A stretch of DNA of 64,000 nt from Megaustenia siamemsis (Eukaryota > Mollusca > Gastropoda > Stylommatophora > Ariophantidae). The position numbers and the translations under genes were made by a program. The notes below the pieces were generated by a model that worked only from the letters and a program-made list of their open reading frames with translations, did no database searches and was not told the origin of the DNA. Each line of letters opens with the position of its first letter. Within the stretch, counting starts at the first letter, position 1. Shown here one piece after another: positions 9,101 to 21,100 of this stretch. The DNA is taken from assembly GCA_032433765.1 (NCBI GenBank), contig JAVIAB010000160.1, positions 37,284,280-37,348,279 of the forward strand, written 5' to 3'.

Positions 9101-12100
9101 CTGGGAAAATTGAGAGACGAAGAGTAGAGGGAAGCAAAGAGAAAAGATACCAGACAGCTTAAGAGAATGACTTGACAGAAGGTCCATAACAGAAATGATA
9201 AATAACTGTGGAGAGACATGATCACCTACGCCAGCAGGCCCAGTACTTGATGACGATGATGAGTCATTGGATGAACACCAGAGAGAAAGAATTACCCATG
9301 TCATTCCAGATGGTATGGCGTAGACATAGCGCCATGATAGGGTGATCATCATTGTCTCTCCACACTACTCCACAGTGTAATGACATTAAATGTGGAATAC
9401 TGTTGACAATATGTAGAATGTAATGACAATGAACAATTTGACTACAAACCTGATGAAAAATGTGCCTTTTCTCTTAAAGTCTCAGCTATTTGAGGGTTCA
9501 CTGTTTGGCAAGTATGCTAACACTAACTAAAAGTATCTTCTTTTCTATTCTGCATGCAAGTTGACTTAGTAGTAAGTGGCTTCAGTTCTTCTACCTTTCA
9601 GCTTCCTGTGGAGCATAGGTCTTCAACAAACACTTTCCAAGTCATTCTGTTTCTTGCCATTCTTTTAAGATCATTCCATGTCTTCACCATCATCTTCATC
9701 TCTGCTTCTATCTGTCTTCTCCAAGAATTCCTTGGTCTTCCTCTTTGTCTTATCTCCTAGGGATTCCAAAAAAGGGCCTGTTGTGTAATACACTCAGTTG
9801 GCTTCCATAGTGTATGTCCTATCCAGCGCCATCATCTTAGCTGTATCTCTTTATCCACTAGTATTTGACTGGTACATTTCCATAATTCTATGTTAGTGAT
9901 TTTGTCCTGCCATTTCCATCCTTTTATTCTGCTTAAGCATCCATTAATGAAAGTTAGTATCTTCATGATTGTCAATTTTGTTGTTCTTCATGTTTCACAG
10001 CCATATAATAGGACTGACTTAACATTGGAGTTGAAAATTAAGTGGCTTCAGTTAGGCCCCATATATTTATTCTGAAGAGATGAGTTGTTGTAATGACCAG
10101 AGTAGCTTATTTCCCAAATTTTTTATGTTTCTTTAATTTTTTCTATTTTCACCCCAACGAATCATGATAACTGTAAAGATAGTGTTTACATATCACACAG
10201 CATTTTTGTGTAACAGGTTTTCTTTCCTGATTCAATCCTTGATACCAGTGAGTAGTCAGCTATGGGTTGCTAACTGCTTTCGGCTTATTCCCTGAATGTG
10301 TCTTGCTCAAGGAGAAATGGATGAAACTTAGTTTTGCAGCCACTGACTGTTGGAGGGCAGAGGTTTTTTCCCACCCATCTGCTTTGTGAGCAGTTCATAT
10401 CTTGTTCTTTTGCATTCATCCGATGACTAAAGAATCACACCTCTTCATCATCCGCCCTTAAAAGGATGTTAAGTGGGCATGTCTGCATTGTGTTATGGTT
10501 AGCAGTAAAACTGTTATATTTGCGCCAATAGGCCCAACACATCCAACTTCAGCACAAGCAGTTCATGTGATCTCAGGATTTCATAATAACTTGATGTTTG
10601 TAAACATCTATTACTTGTTAATGATAATAAAGTCTCATATAATTACAATTACAAAATTTAACCTTACAGATGTAAATGTCGAGGGATTTGCTGAAAGTCG
10701 TGTTGTGGAGATTCAAGCATTAACGGAGGTGGTCAAAAATATCGGTGGAAACCACCTGGCCTTTCAAAAGCTTCCTCGTCATATGCGAAGACGGGCAATG
10801 AGTCATAACATCAAACGTGTTCCACGAAGGCTACACCAGGCAGTAAAATCAGAGGTAATATAAACACAAATGAAAATGTGTACTTTAAAGTTGTAGTTAC
10901 TTATAGTTGTGTTGATTGCAAATCAAAATATAATAGAAGAATGAGATATAGTAGAGGAAAAAAAGTAAACATTAATCCTAATTCATTTATCTTCTTTTCC
11001 TTGGCCACAGATTATAAAGCATTCAGTGACTGGTATGCCTCATGACCATATTGTAGGGCAACAACAAAGTTCTTTCACAACATTGCACTGATCTGTGGCT
11101 ATCCTTCATAGGGTGCCCCATGTCAGGGCAACACTGTTCACTTGTTTTCTCTGACCTTTGCTAAATTGTCCTAAAGTTGACTGTCTCTCACTTTACCTCT
11201 GCCAGAATCCAATGTATAACAGTTCTTGTTATTGTTTGTGGATCTCTTCTGTACTCATGATGGCCTATAGTCTCCCTGTTATGGCTGTGTGAGTCTTCTC
11301 TTGATTGTACTTCTTGAAAAATTCTTTGTTTCTTTTTTCATTTTTCTTCATTGAGCATCAAAACAAATACCAGTAACCAGTACAATCAATGGCCTCATGT
11401 AAGACAGCAGCAACAATGAAAATTTGACCCTATCTCTAATCATCCTTCTTATGTGAGGTTTGGCATAACTACACATAACTACTTAGAAAAATCAACATAC
11501 TTTTGTCCATTGATGGTTCACCTGTGGCAAGGGATTTTTTGCCAGAATTTGTTTTGATTTGTTTGTTGGGGGTCATTTTGTAGTAAAATTAGATATTGTT
11601 CTGTTGTATCTTTTTATATAGTATAAAGCTGTGAGAATACATTTTAAAATATTTGTGCACCACTTTATTCATCATTCATATGGTGCCTTGTGTCTGGTTC
11701 TCACTGACATCATCTTCTGTGTTTGCCCAACAACTACCCCTCTTCATTGTCCACACATAAAAGGACATTAATGGGCATGTGTTTTGTTATGGTTTAAAAC
11801 ATGCTGTGATATCTGCACTTTTCAGCCCAAAACATGAGACTCTAGCATAGCATTTATGCAATTGTGAGTCGCTGTCCACTTTCAGACCAGGGAGTTTTGC
11901 ACATTTGGCCCCCTGTTGTCCATCTCAGTATTCACAATTAATTACCATGTTTGTTTGTTGTTAGTATCATCATCACATGGTACACGCCATGACCTTCATC
12001 CACTCACCCTCACTCACTCTTGAGTGGGTGTCATTTTCTTCTGTCTTAGTACTACCTCCATAGGAACCTCCTGTGGACAGGGTGGAGTTTGCAACTCATA

Positions 12101-15100
12101 AATCATTTTGAGTCCAAACCTGCACACACACACAGGACCAACGCTTTCAGCTTGATGAGAAGACTACTATACACTATTCCCAACAGACCTTTGGGTAATA
12201 GCACTGACACAACTGGTCCAGGACATGACGATCCTGTGTCAGTACAAATGCCCTACATATGATACCCGTGAAAGAGTGGAGCACGTACCAGTAGAAGTAG
12301 GTGGCGGGGAATGGGATATTGTGAATCTTGCCTGACTTCACAGCCTGGAGAAATGAATACATGGATGGCCATCATGTCAGCAGAGGTCGAACCACAGTGT
12401 GCCATGGAGGGAAGTTGCGAGACGGTGAAGTGGGTGCAGTTTCTTCCTGGGGTGGGAAGATAGTTCATAGGCCCCCAGATTGACAATGCTGGATCCATAA
12501 CAACTGAGAAAGTAGATTGGCCTGTCATAATACAGATGTCACCCATAAAATGTGTCATTGGTCATTGAAAATTGTGGACACTAGTGCTCTATTTCCCATG
12601 TCTTAAGGTGTGATTGGAACCTCTATTCTTTACAATATCCAGTGAACAGTTTTACTGGTAAAGGTACAATTCTAATTTCCTTATCTCATTCTTCTTTGCT
12701 GTTTGTAGCTGGATAAGACAAAGCCACCAGCGAAACGGCCAAGTCGCTGCTATCGACGTCGCCCCAGAAATCTGTTGGCAGAATATGAGCGCCGCAAACG
12801 AAAGATAGGGTGGCTTGAGACACACATTTGGCATGCAAAACGATTTAAGATGGCACAGAGATGGGACTACAAATTAGCATTTCATCCGTGTGAGAAAAGC
12901 ATTCGCGCTTGTTACAGGGCTGTTAACAAATATTGCTTAATGCAGGTAAGTTTACATTTTTGCTGTGTGAGGTTTTTAATTTGTAACTGCTAAATGGATG
13001 TGGTCATTTGTACAAATGTTAGCATTAGCTCACTGGTTAGTGAACTAGACTACAAAGGGCAAGCTGTTGGGTTTGATCCAACTCGATGGCTCTTAGGTTC
13101 ACTCAGCCTTAAACAGGTACCTTTTTTTTCTGGAAAAGTGTAGTGGCCTCATGTGATTCTGGCCACATACCCATAAAATGTGCCACTGGTCATTGATAAA
13201 TATGGACACTAACACTATAGTCTGTTCACGCCTAAGGCTTGTATGGAACCCTTTTATTTTAAAGTAATTTTGTACTTTTATATTCTGTAGTGTATATTTT
13301 GTGATGTGATACTTCTGCGTACACCATTAGACATCACTATTAATAAATTCTAAGAAAGTGTTCGCCGACTCAAGGCTGGTGACGTCTCCTTGCAGCTAGT
13401 CCCTGTATAGTATCAGTGATGGCCACAAGGGCTATAATCTTCATTTAGGTTGTTATTAAGAAAATCCTAGTGAAATATTTTGGTTCAAATGTTTAAACTC
13501 TAGATTACAATACCATTGTAAAAATTACCATCTCAAAATACAAATTCTTGAAATTTGACAGTTTGCTGTGAGCAAACATTCCCTCCTTTGCCTATACCTT
13601 CCTACTTATTACTACTTCTGGTGACCCCTGACTGTTGGATTTGTTTCCTTTGCCATTGGATTTTTATCCCTAGTGCATCATAAAAAGTACAATGGTGTTA
13701 TAGAAAAGGGGGCTGTTTTTTTTTTTTTTAAAATATAAATTTCGTCAATTTTCAAGAAATATTTTTTTTCTTATGATGGGGAAAATCTCCTTGGCTGCTG
13801 GCAAGACATTAAACAAACCTTTGTAACAGGGGATCGACAATGAACAGCGCTTAGAGGGAGCTGAATGTTCAGCTGGATTGATGGCCAACATGTGAATAGA
13901 CAACATAACATCTCTGGTAGCCACTGTGCCATTCCTCCGAATTTCAGGCCATAAATCTAACATAACCCAAGAAATGATTACGGCATGCGATTCTCATGTC
14001 TCTGCTTGGGTAAACACACAGCTGTGTAGCAAAAGTTCAAAGAAATCTTATTTTCCAAACTCCAAATATAACAATTAAGTGGTAGTAATTTATACAACAG
14101 TATTGTGAAAACATGACTTACAGATAGGTAGCGAGATCTAGGGTTAAATCAATATTAGCTGAAAAATAGTCATTAATGCAAAAATGAACTATCAAGAAAG
14201 CAGCAGTGGGATGCTCTGTTATGTCATAAATCGACATTGCTTCAGTTTAAGAAAAAAAAGAAATTAGCAATATTTCAGAGATTGCTATACAGATCTGGTT
14301 AAGCAGGTAGAGTTCTGCTCTACTAAAGATAGGGGTAAGACATATCCTTTCTTCTGCTAATCTTCGGGACACCCTTGGAGCAGGTGGTGAATGGTGTTGT
14401 GGGAGCAGCCGATAAGTAGTGCCAGTTATGGTCCCCATTCTGTGATGGCAGGCAGAGGATCTCATTTTTTGAGACAATGGCTGCGGTCTCCTGCAAGTTC
14501 AATCCCTGCCAAGAAGGAAAGGAATGGCAAACTACCTTCTTATATTGCCAAGTATAATAATGTCAGAATACAATGTAATATCTACAGCTAACGATGTTAA
14601 TGTGGACTCCAGAAAATAAACAAATGAGAATGCAAATAGAGGCCACAGAAATGGGATTTCTCAGAAGAATGTTGAAAGTTCCCTGGACAGCTAAAAAAAA
14701 CCATCGAAGAAATTATCAAAGAGGCTGACTCAAAAAGGGAGCTTCTAAGAAACATCAGAAAGAGACAATCAACATTTTTTGGGCACATCATGAGAAGAGG
14801 AAAGTTGGAATACTTGGTTACAACTGACAAAATACAGGGAAAGAGACATCGCGGACGACATTCTGGATAGCTTGATGTCATGGTATGGAAAACAGTCAAC
14901 AACAGAACTGATACGATGCACAGTAGATAGAAGTTTGTGGAAGGACATGATCACCTACACCAACCGGTATGGCACATGATGATGATGCTGCAGATCAGCC
15001 TAAGATGAGTCTATGAGACTTGTAGGTGTTAACCATGTGCTGTGGTTTTATGTTTAGATCTATGCAATTATGTTTGTTATATTCAAATGCTGAAATATTG

Positions 15101-18100
15101 TCTTTAATTTTCAAGGATGTTTCCTATGAGAGCTACATAGAGATAAAAGGACAAAGACAGGTGATACTTGACAACCTTTCTCACCTCACAAGTGAGAAAA
15201 CAGGTAGTTTGATTTTGTGGTTTATATTTAGATTTCTTAGTCTTGTTTGCTCAGGCCAATGGTGTTATCCTTCTTTACAAGTGTTCTCTTTGTTACTTCA
15301 TCTATTACTTTATTTTCATGTTCTACCTGCTCTTTTAGCATCTTTACATGTTTTTCTATATTAACACTTATTGACATACATTAGAGGTGGTTTGTGCATA
15401 TCCCATATCTTTTCAGTTCTCTTTTATAAACTGCTGATTGTGAAGATAATTGGTTCTGTTGCAAAAATTTTAACTCTCCTCTTATCAAGATTTATTTTTA
15501 TCTTAAGCTCTGTTGTGGTTAAGTTTTGTTATTCTTTTGTTTTTCACCTGTATTCAGTTTTTGTTAATTATTTCATTATTCCACATTTAAGATCACTTAA
15601 CCATTTCATCACTAAATCAATGAAATATTTTCATTCCCATATTCCTATTCTAAGTGGAAAAAACTATTCATACATAAACAGCATAATGATAAAAAATTTT
15701 TTTAAAGAAATAATGTCTTGCAATAACACCCAAACTTGTCAATACAAAGAAAATAATGGACACATTTTCAGATTAACCTAAAAAGAATGAAATTCCATCA
15801 GTAACACCCAGTTCTAACAATAACACATTGTAATAATCTAACATCCCACTGTCACTTTTTTTCCCCTTAGATTCCCTATTTTTTTTGTCATACTGATGCA
15901 ATCCACCATCTAGTTTCATAGTTCAATGGCAGTACAACCATCAACTTCTGAGATGTCTTTTCAAGCAATGATAGAGCATAGAAGAGAAGCCTTCTGTTTT
16001 GTTTGCCTTTGTGTGTGAGCCTGTTTCAAAACAGAGATCAGGATTGTCATATTCCACGCACCCACAGTTGTGGAGGTCTACTGATGTAGAAGACTTCACC
16101 TTGCAATACCTCTAGGCAGGATAACTTCCCTTTTCTTTAGCAGGACCTGGGAATTCAAGAAAGCATGAAGGTTGTCACTTCACTGTCTTGACTCCAGGAG
16201 TTTACCATTGTTTTAATCTGTGTCTCTCAAGTAAATATCCTTGGTGTATCCTTAAAAAGGTCAGATTCTTGTTGGAAAATTGGAGATGCAATAAAAATAA
16301 AAAAAAGCCATGATTACAAATTTTAATTGTGAAAAGACATGCCCTTTAACCACAGTGTTGGACATTGTACATTTATGTCTTCCTTCAACATAAAGCTGTG
16401 AGCAGCGCTGTCCAACAACATAAAGCTGTAAACTACGCTGTCCAACAACTTACTTTCCTGACACCCGTGACATATTTTCCTGCCACTAAATTTTGCTCAG
16501 CCAATTTTAAGGTTAATTTAGAATTGATAAAAAATTTATCAAAATTTAGTAGTAAGAAAAGACACTATTTTTTCAGAGTTAAGTTTTCATCTCTTAATTT
16601 TAATTACCATAACATTACTACAAATGTTACTTTTTAATTATTATCACAATAGTAACTTGGTGCCCATGTCGCCGTGGCCATCGGTCAGAAGCACCCCAAT
16701 ATTGGACATTATTATTATTTCTGGACTATTTCATAACCACAAACTTTACTACATCTCGATAAAACTCTATGCCACAGTAGACTTTTGAGAAATAGGTCTT
16801 ATAATGAAGCACTTGCTTGATATTAACATTTTACCTTTCTCTCAAAGGGCCAACATTTGCTGCAAAGATGACTCGATCAGGCACAAAGCAAGGAAAGTTA
16901 ACTCTCTATTCCTTTGGTGATTATCCATCGAGTGCCATTGGTCAAGTGTCGTATTTGTGGCAGACAAATCTTGATGATGGGGACAATAAGGATGAGTTCA
17001 AGTTGTCTACCTTGTGGATTTGTTGTCATCCTTCGTTTTATGCACAGGTTTTAGCTGAGATAAATAAATGCTTTAACAAACCCACAAACCATTTAGTGGC
17101 CACATGTAATAATGATGACAGCCAAGGAAATAAAAGTGAAGTCAGTGTGGTGTCCCTCAAAGACTGTCTTGTGAAGTTTAGATTATATGGCCCATCTTCA
17201 AATCTTGTGTTGTCAGAGGTACTGCAGATAGCCGATATTGAATACCACGATGTACACAATGAAGAAATCAAAGCAGAAAAATCAGAATCAGTAACTAATT
17301 CTACATTTAATTCTGTTGCTTTGGAGAAGACAGAGGTTGAAGCACCAAAAGAAGGTGTTGGGAAAGATATAGAAGTTATAGACAACAACAACGATGTGTA
17401 CTGGTGGAAAGTCTTCTACGCATCAAATGCAAACAGAAATGCTTTCAAAGAACAAGCAAATGCTTGGTCACAATTGAACAAGTGCCAATCTCCAGCAGAA
17501 GCCCCATCAAGCTGTGTCCTGGCCTTAACTGTCAGAGACCCCAGGTTATTGCTGCCTCCGAAGAAGAACAAAGTGCTCAATGTCAATAAAGGTGAATTGT
17601 TTTTCTTTCACTACAAATTATTTAATGGCACTAATGGTCTAATATAATCTAGAAAGCGTTGTCTGGGGTCAAACAATCTTCATAAATATATAGTAATAAT
17701 AGAATGTATTATTGTTATATAAAATATGTGAGAGCCAAGACCAGCAACTGAGCTGAGTGTGGTCAGTGACCCATACATGACAGCATGCATCAGGATTGGT
17801 GAACAACAGAGCTGTAGTTGTAGTTTGTCGAAGGCCCCGGTATCACTGCATACAAATTAAAATCCATAATTGCTCAACCACTCGTGCCAGTGGAACCATC
17901 TGAATTAATATCTCATTGCACTGAAGGATCCAAACAAAGAAAGGCAGTTACAGCACACGCCAAAAGACATAAGGAGAAGCGACACTGAAAGTGAGCGCAG
18001 CCAAACAGTCCATCATCATACATTGTAAACAACCGGAATATCGAAGCACAAATCAGATGAAATACACAGCTCATGGTGTGCAGAGAGCACTAAACACAGT

Positions 18101-21100
18101 AGCTCCGGCAGCAAGCCGGACTTGGAATATGAGGAAACTGCAACAAGGAATACTTTTCAAACAGAGCCTCAATGGTTCCTGTTGCCTATATGCCATAGAC
18201 AACAGAGTTGATCAAGACCCTGCTCTACCTCCAAGTAGTGCTCCTGGAAACAGCAAGTTGGAATTGAAGAGGGAAGGCAGCCCTGTACTGAATAGTGTCA
18301 TTCTTGAAGTTAAATGTGTTGGGCTGAAAGGCATAAATAATTCACAACCAAGTGCATTTACCTCACTTAACATCCTTTTAAGAGGGTGGATGGTGACAAG
18401 GACTAACTATATAGTGGCCTTCGGGTGAATGCCAGAAAGAGAGAGATATAAAATATGTTATTATAATTGAGCTAGTCTGTTTTAAAACAAATGTTTTTAA
18501 GTAGTTACTTTCTGAAATGGTAACAAAACTATTAAGTGTCTGGGCAAAATTGATGGTTTATTTCCTGTTTTGTGTGTTATTGATTCCAAACATGACTGGG
18601 TAGCTCAGCTGGTAGAGCACTGGCTTTATGCCAGAGGTCACAGGTTCAAATCCTGCCCCAGTCTTTTATTAACCATTCTATGCTGTTCAGTCTGTGTGAT
18701 TGTATTGAGTTGTGATATCATGTATCATTTTGGTCATATTGAGGTAGTCCTATTTGTCTACATAAAATTGTTGCTTACTGCTTGAAATTATGAATCCGCA
18801 GCACCATTCATCCAAACTTTGCCAACTGAACTGTTTACTTCTGGAGTAGCATCAAGTCCGCTGTGGGATACCAGAGTTAGAGGTTGTGTGAAGTCAAGCA
18901 AGATCTCAGAACAAAAGCTTAATGAGATGAAAAGTCAACAGTTGATTCCAGGTTTTAAATGCATTTAATTTACACTAAAGCTATAGTCCATGGATATTTT
19001 AAGTTAATATCTCTATGACACTGTTGTTTGTCACTGAAATTTTAGTTGTTTGGTTGAGGGAGTAGTGTAGCAATAGAGCGTTGGCTTTATGATCAAAAGA
19101 GCATTGGTTTGTTCAATGGATAACACTTTCCAGTTGATCCAGCTATAAAATAACAGCATGCGTGACACCCTAAGAAAGTGAGGTAATATTGGTGATGATA
19201 AGCACTGGCCCTCCTCATTTTTTAATTCTGTGACATGAACATAACACATATCCAAACAACATTATATACTGTAAAATTGGGGAGGGGGGGGTGTCTATGA
19301 GTTGGCTTTATCCTGCTTCTGGTCTCTGGGTATTCGGATCCTATGCCTAGCCCTCTTGGAACTCGTTAAAACGTGGTAAAAAAAAAGTAAACACTAACTA
19401 ATGAAAACAAAAAAGAAAATGTTTTCCAAATACAACCACTGACCACAGTAAAAGCCATTTGCATCTATCACAATCACTTGCAACAGTTACAGCTAATAGC
19501 TATAATGGTCACTGACAACTGCAATACTACTGCTATCTATATGTAGATTAGATAGGTAGTGGTTTGAAATGGTATATTGATATTTAACAAATAATAACCT
19601 TTAACCCTAGATTATGATACCTATTTGTAATGTAACATTAGGTGTTCTAAAAATAGTAATTTCTCTGAACTCTTGACACAGTCTCGTGTGTTCACGCGAG
19701 GCAGCAATTGGACAGCTGCTGAGGTCCTGGATGAAAAGATGCCTGACTGCACCAGAGCTGAAAGTTGTCAGTGACCCACAGCTGATGGCTTGCGCCAGGA
19801 TTGGTGAATCAGAACCAACCAGAACAGACTGACTTGTCTAGTCTGCTCAAACGACTAGAGATCAAAGAGGGAAGACAACCCAGTACTCAAAAATAACATG
19901 CTGAAGTTGGGTGTGTTGGGCCGAAAGGCGCAAATATTACAGTTATACTGCAAACCACAATACAACGTATACATGCCACTTAACGTCCATTTAAGGGCAG
20001 ATGATAAAGAAGTGCATTCCTTTAGTCATCAGGCGAATGCTCAAAATTCCTGACTCAGGTTGATTTATGACCTGAGTTTCACCTCGTGGACCGGATGTGT
20101 TACAATGTCTATTGATACGTCCACCATAAGTCTGTCAGTATATTCGGTGACATCATCATCATCATCATCATCGAGTACCATCTCCGCAACGAAGGTTGGC
20201 TACCATGGAGCGCCATTCTGCTCTGTCTCTTGCTTTGATGGTGCAGGTTGTCATAGGCTGGTTTGTCCATCTTTTGATGTTACTCGTCCATGTTAGTCTT
20301 AGTCTGCCTCTTTTACCTTGTATTTTCCCCTCCAGGATTACTTTTAGTAGGCTGTTGTGTCTTTTAACATGGCCCAAAAATTGCATTTGTCTTGTTTGAA
20401 TTGTGTTTAGTAGTTCTCTTTTCATTTTTAGTTGTTTTAAGACTTCATCGTTTGTTTTCTTTCCCTTCCATCCAATTCTACATTCGGTGACTGCTTAGCG
20501 TTATTCGCTGTATTTCCCAAGTCACAAAGCAAAGGATTGTTTGATGTTTGCCAATGACCAAGAAATTTTTATGGTCGCAACAATAAAAAAAACACCCAAT
20601 TCCTTGAAAATTGGCAATTTCTTTTCTCATTAAATATCTTATTCAAGATCTCAACAACAAAAGATTTCCAACCACAATGGAAACAAACACTCAGGGGTCG
20701 TCAAAAGTGGTAATTAGGAAGGTGGGGGTAGGGGGGGGGAATATTTGAATACGGAAAAATCAAATTTTGATCAACTTGTGTTTTGATGTGGTAAATATAA
20801 CTATAGTATTGTAATCGAGGGTTAAGAAATTATGTTGATAGCATATGTTATTCTAAGTGCATATATGTATATTATATTTACAAAGTGCAGGTTCAATTTA
20901 ATGGCAATTAATGAATCAATAAAGTTAAGCTGAACTGTCAGTTTTAAGACTGAAACAGTCACATACTTTTTAATATTAAACTTAATTTATTGTTGTATTT
21001 TTCTTTAATTCAGGCTGCCCTTTGAATTTGGGAGATAAAGAGTCTTGGATTCCAGTTATTCTAATTCAGAGGCCAGGAACAAGCTCTGTTGCTTCGTCAA

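Noticed and set aside
16365..16637. 90-codon + strand open frame in POP1 intron 4
   Set aside because: No conserved motif, AT-rich, and not needed to connect exons 4 and 5, which already match in phase.
18594..18663. Functional suppressor tRNA with anticodon TTA
   Set aside because: The anticodon arm is two bases short, position 37 is a pyrimidine and a degenerate relative lies nearby, so a pseudo-tRNA or SINE head is more likely.
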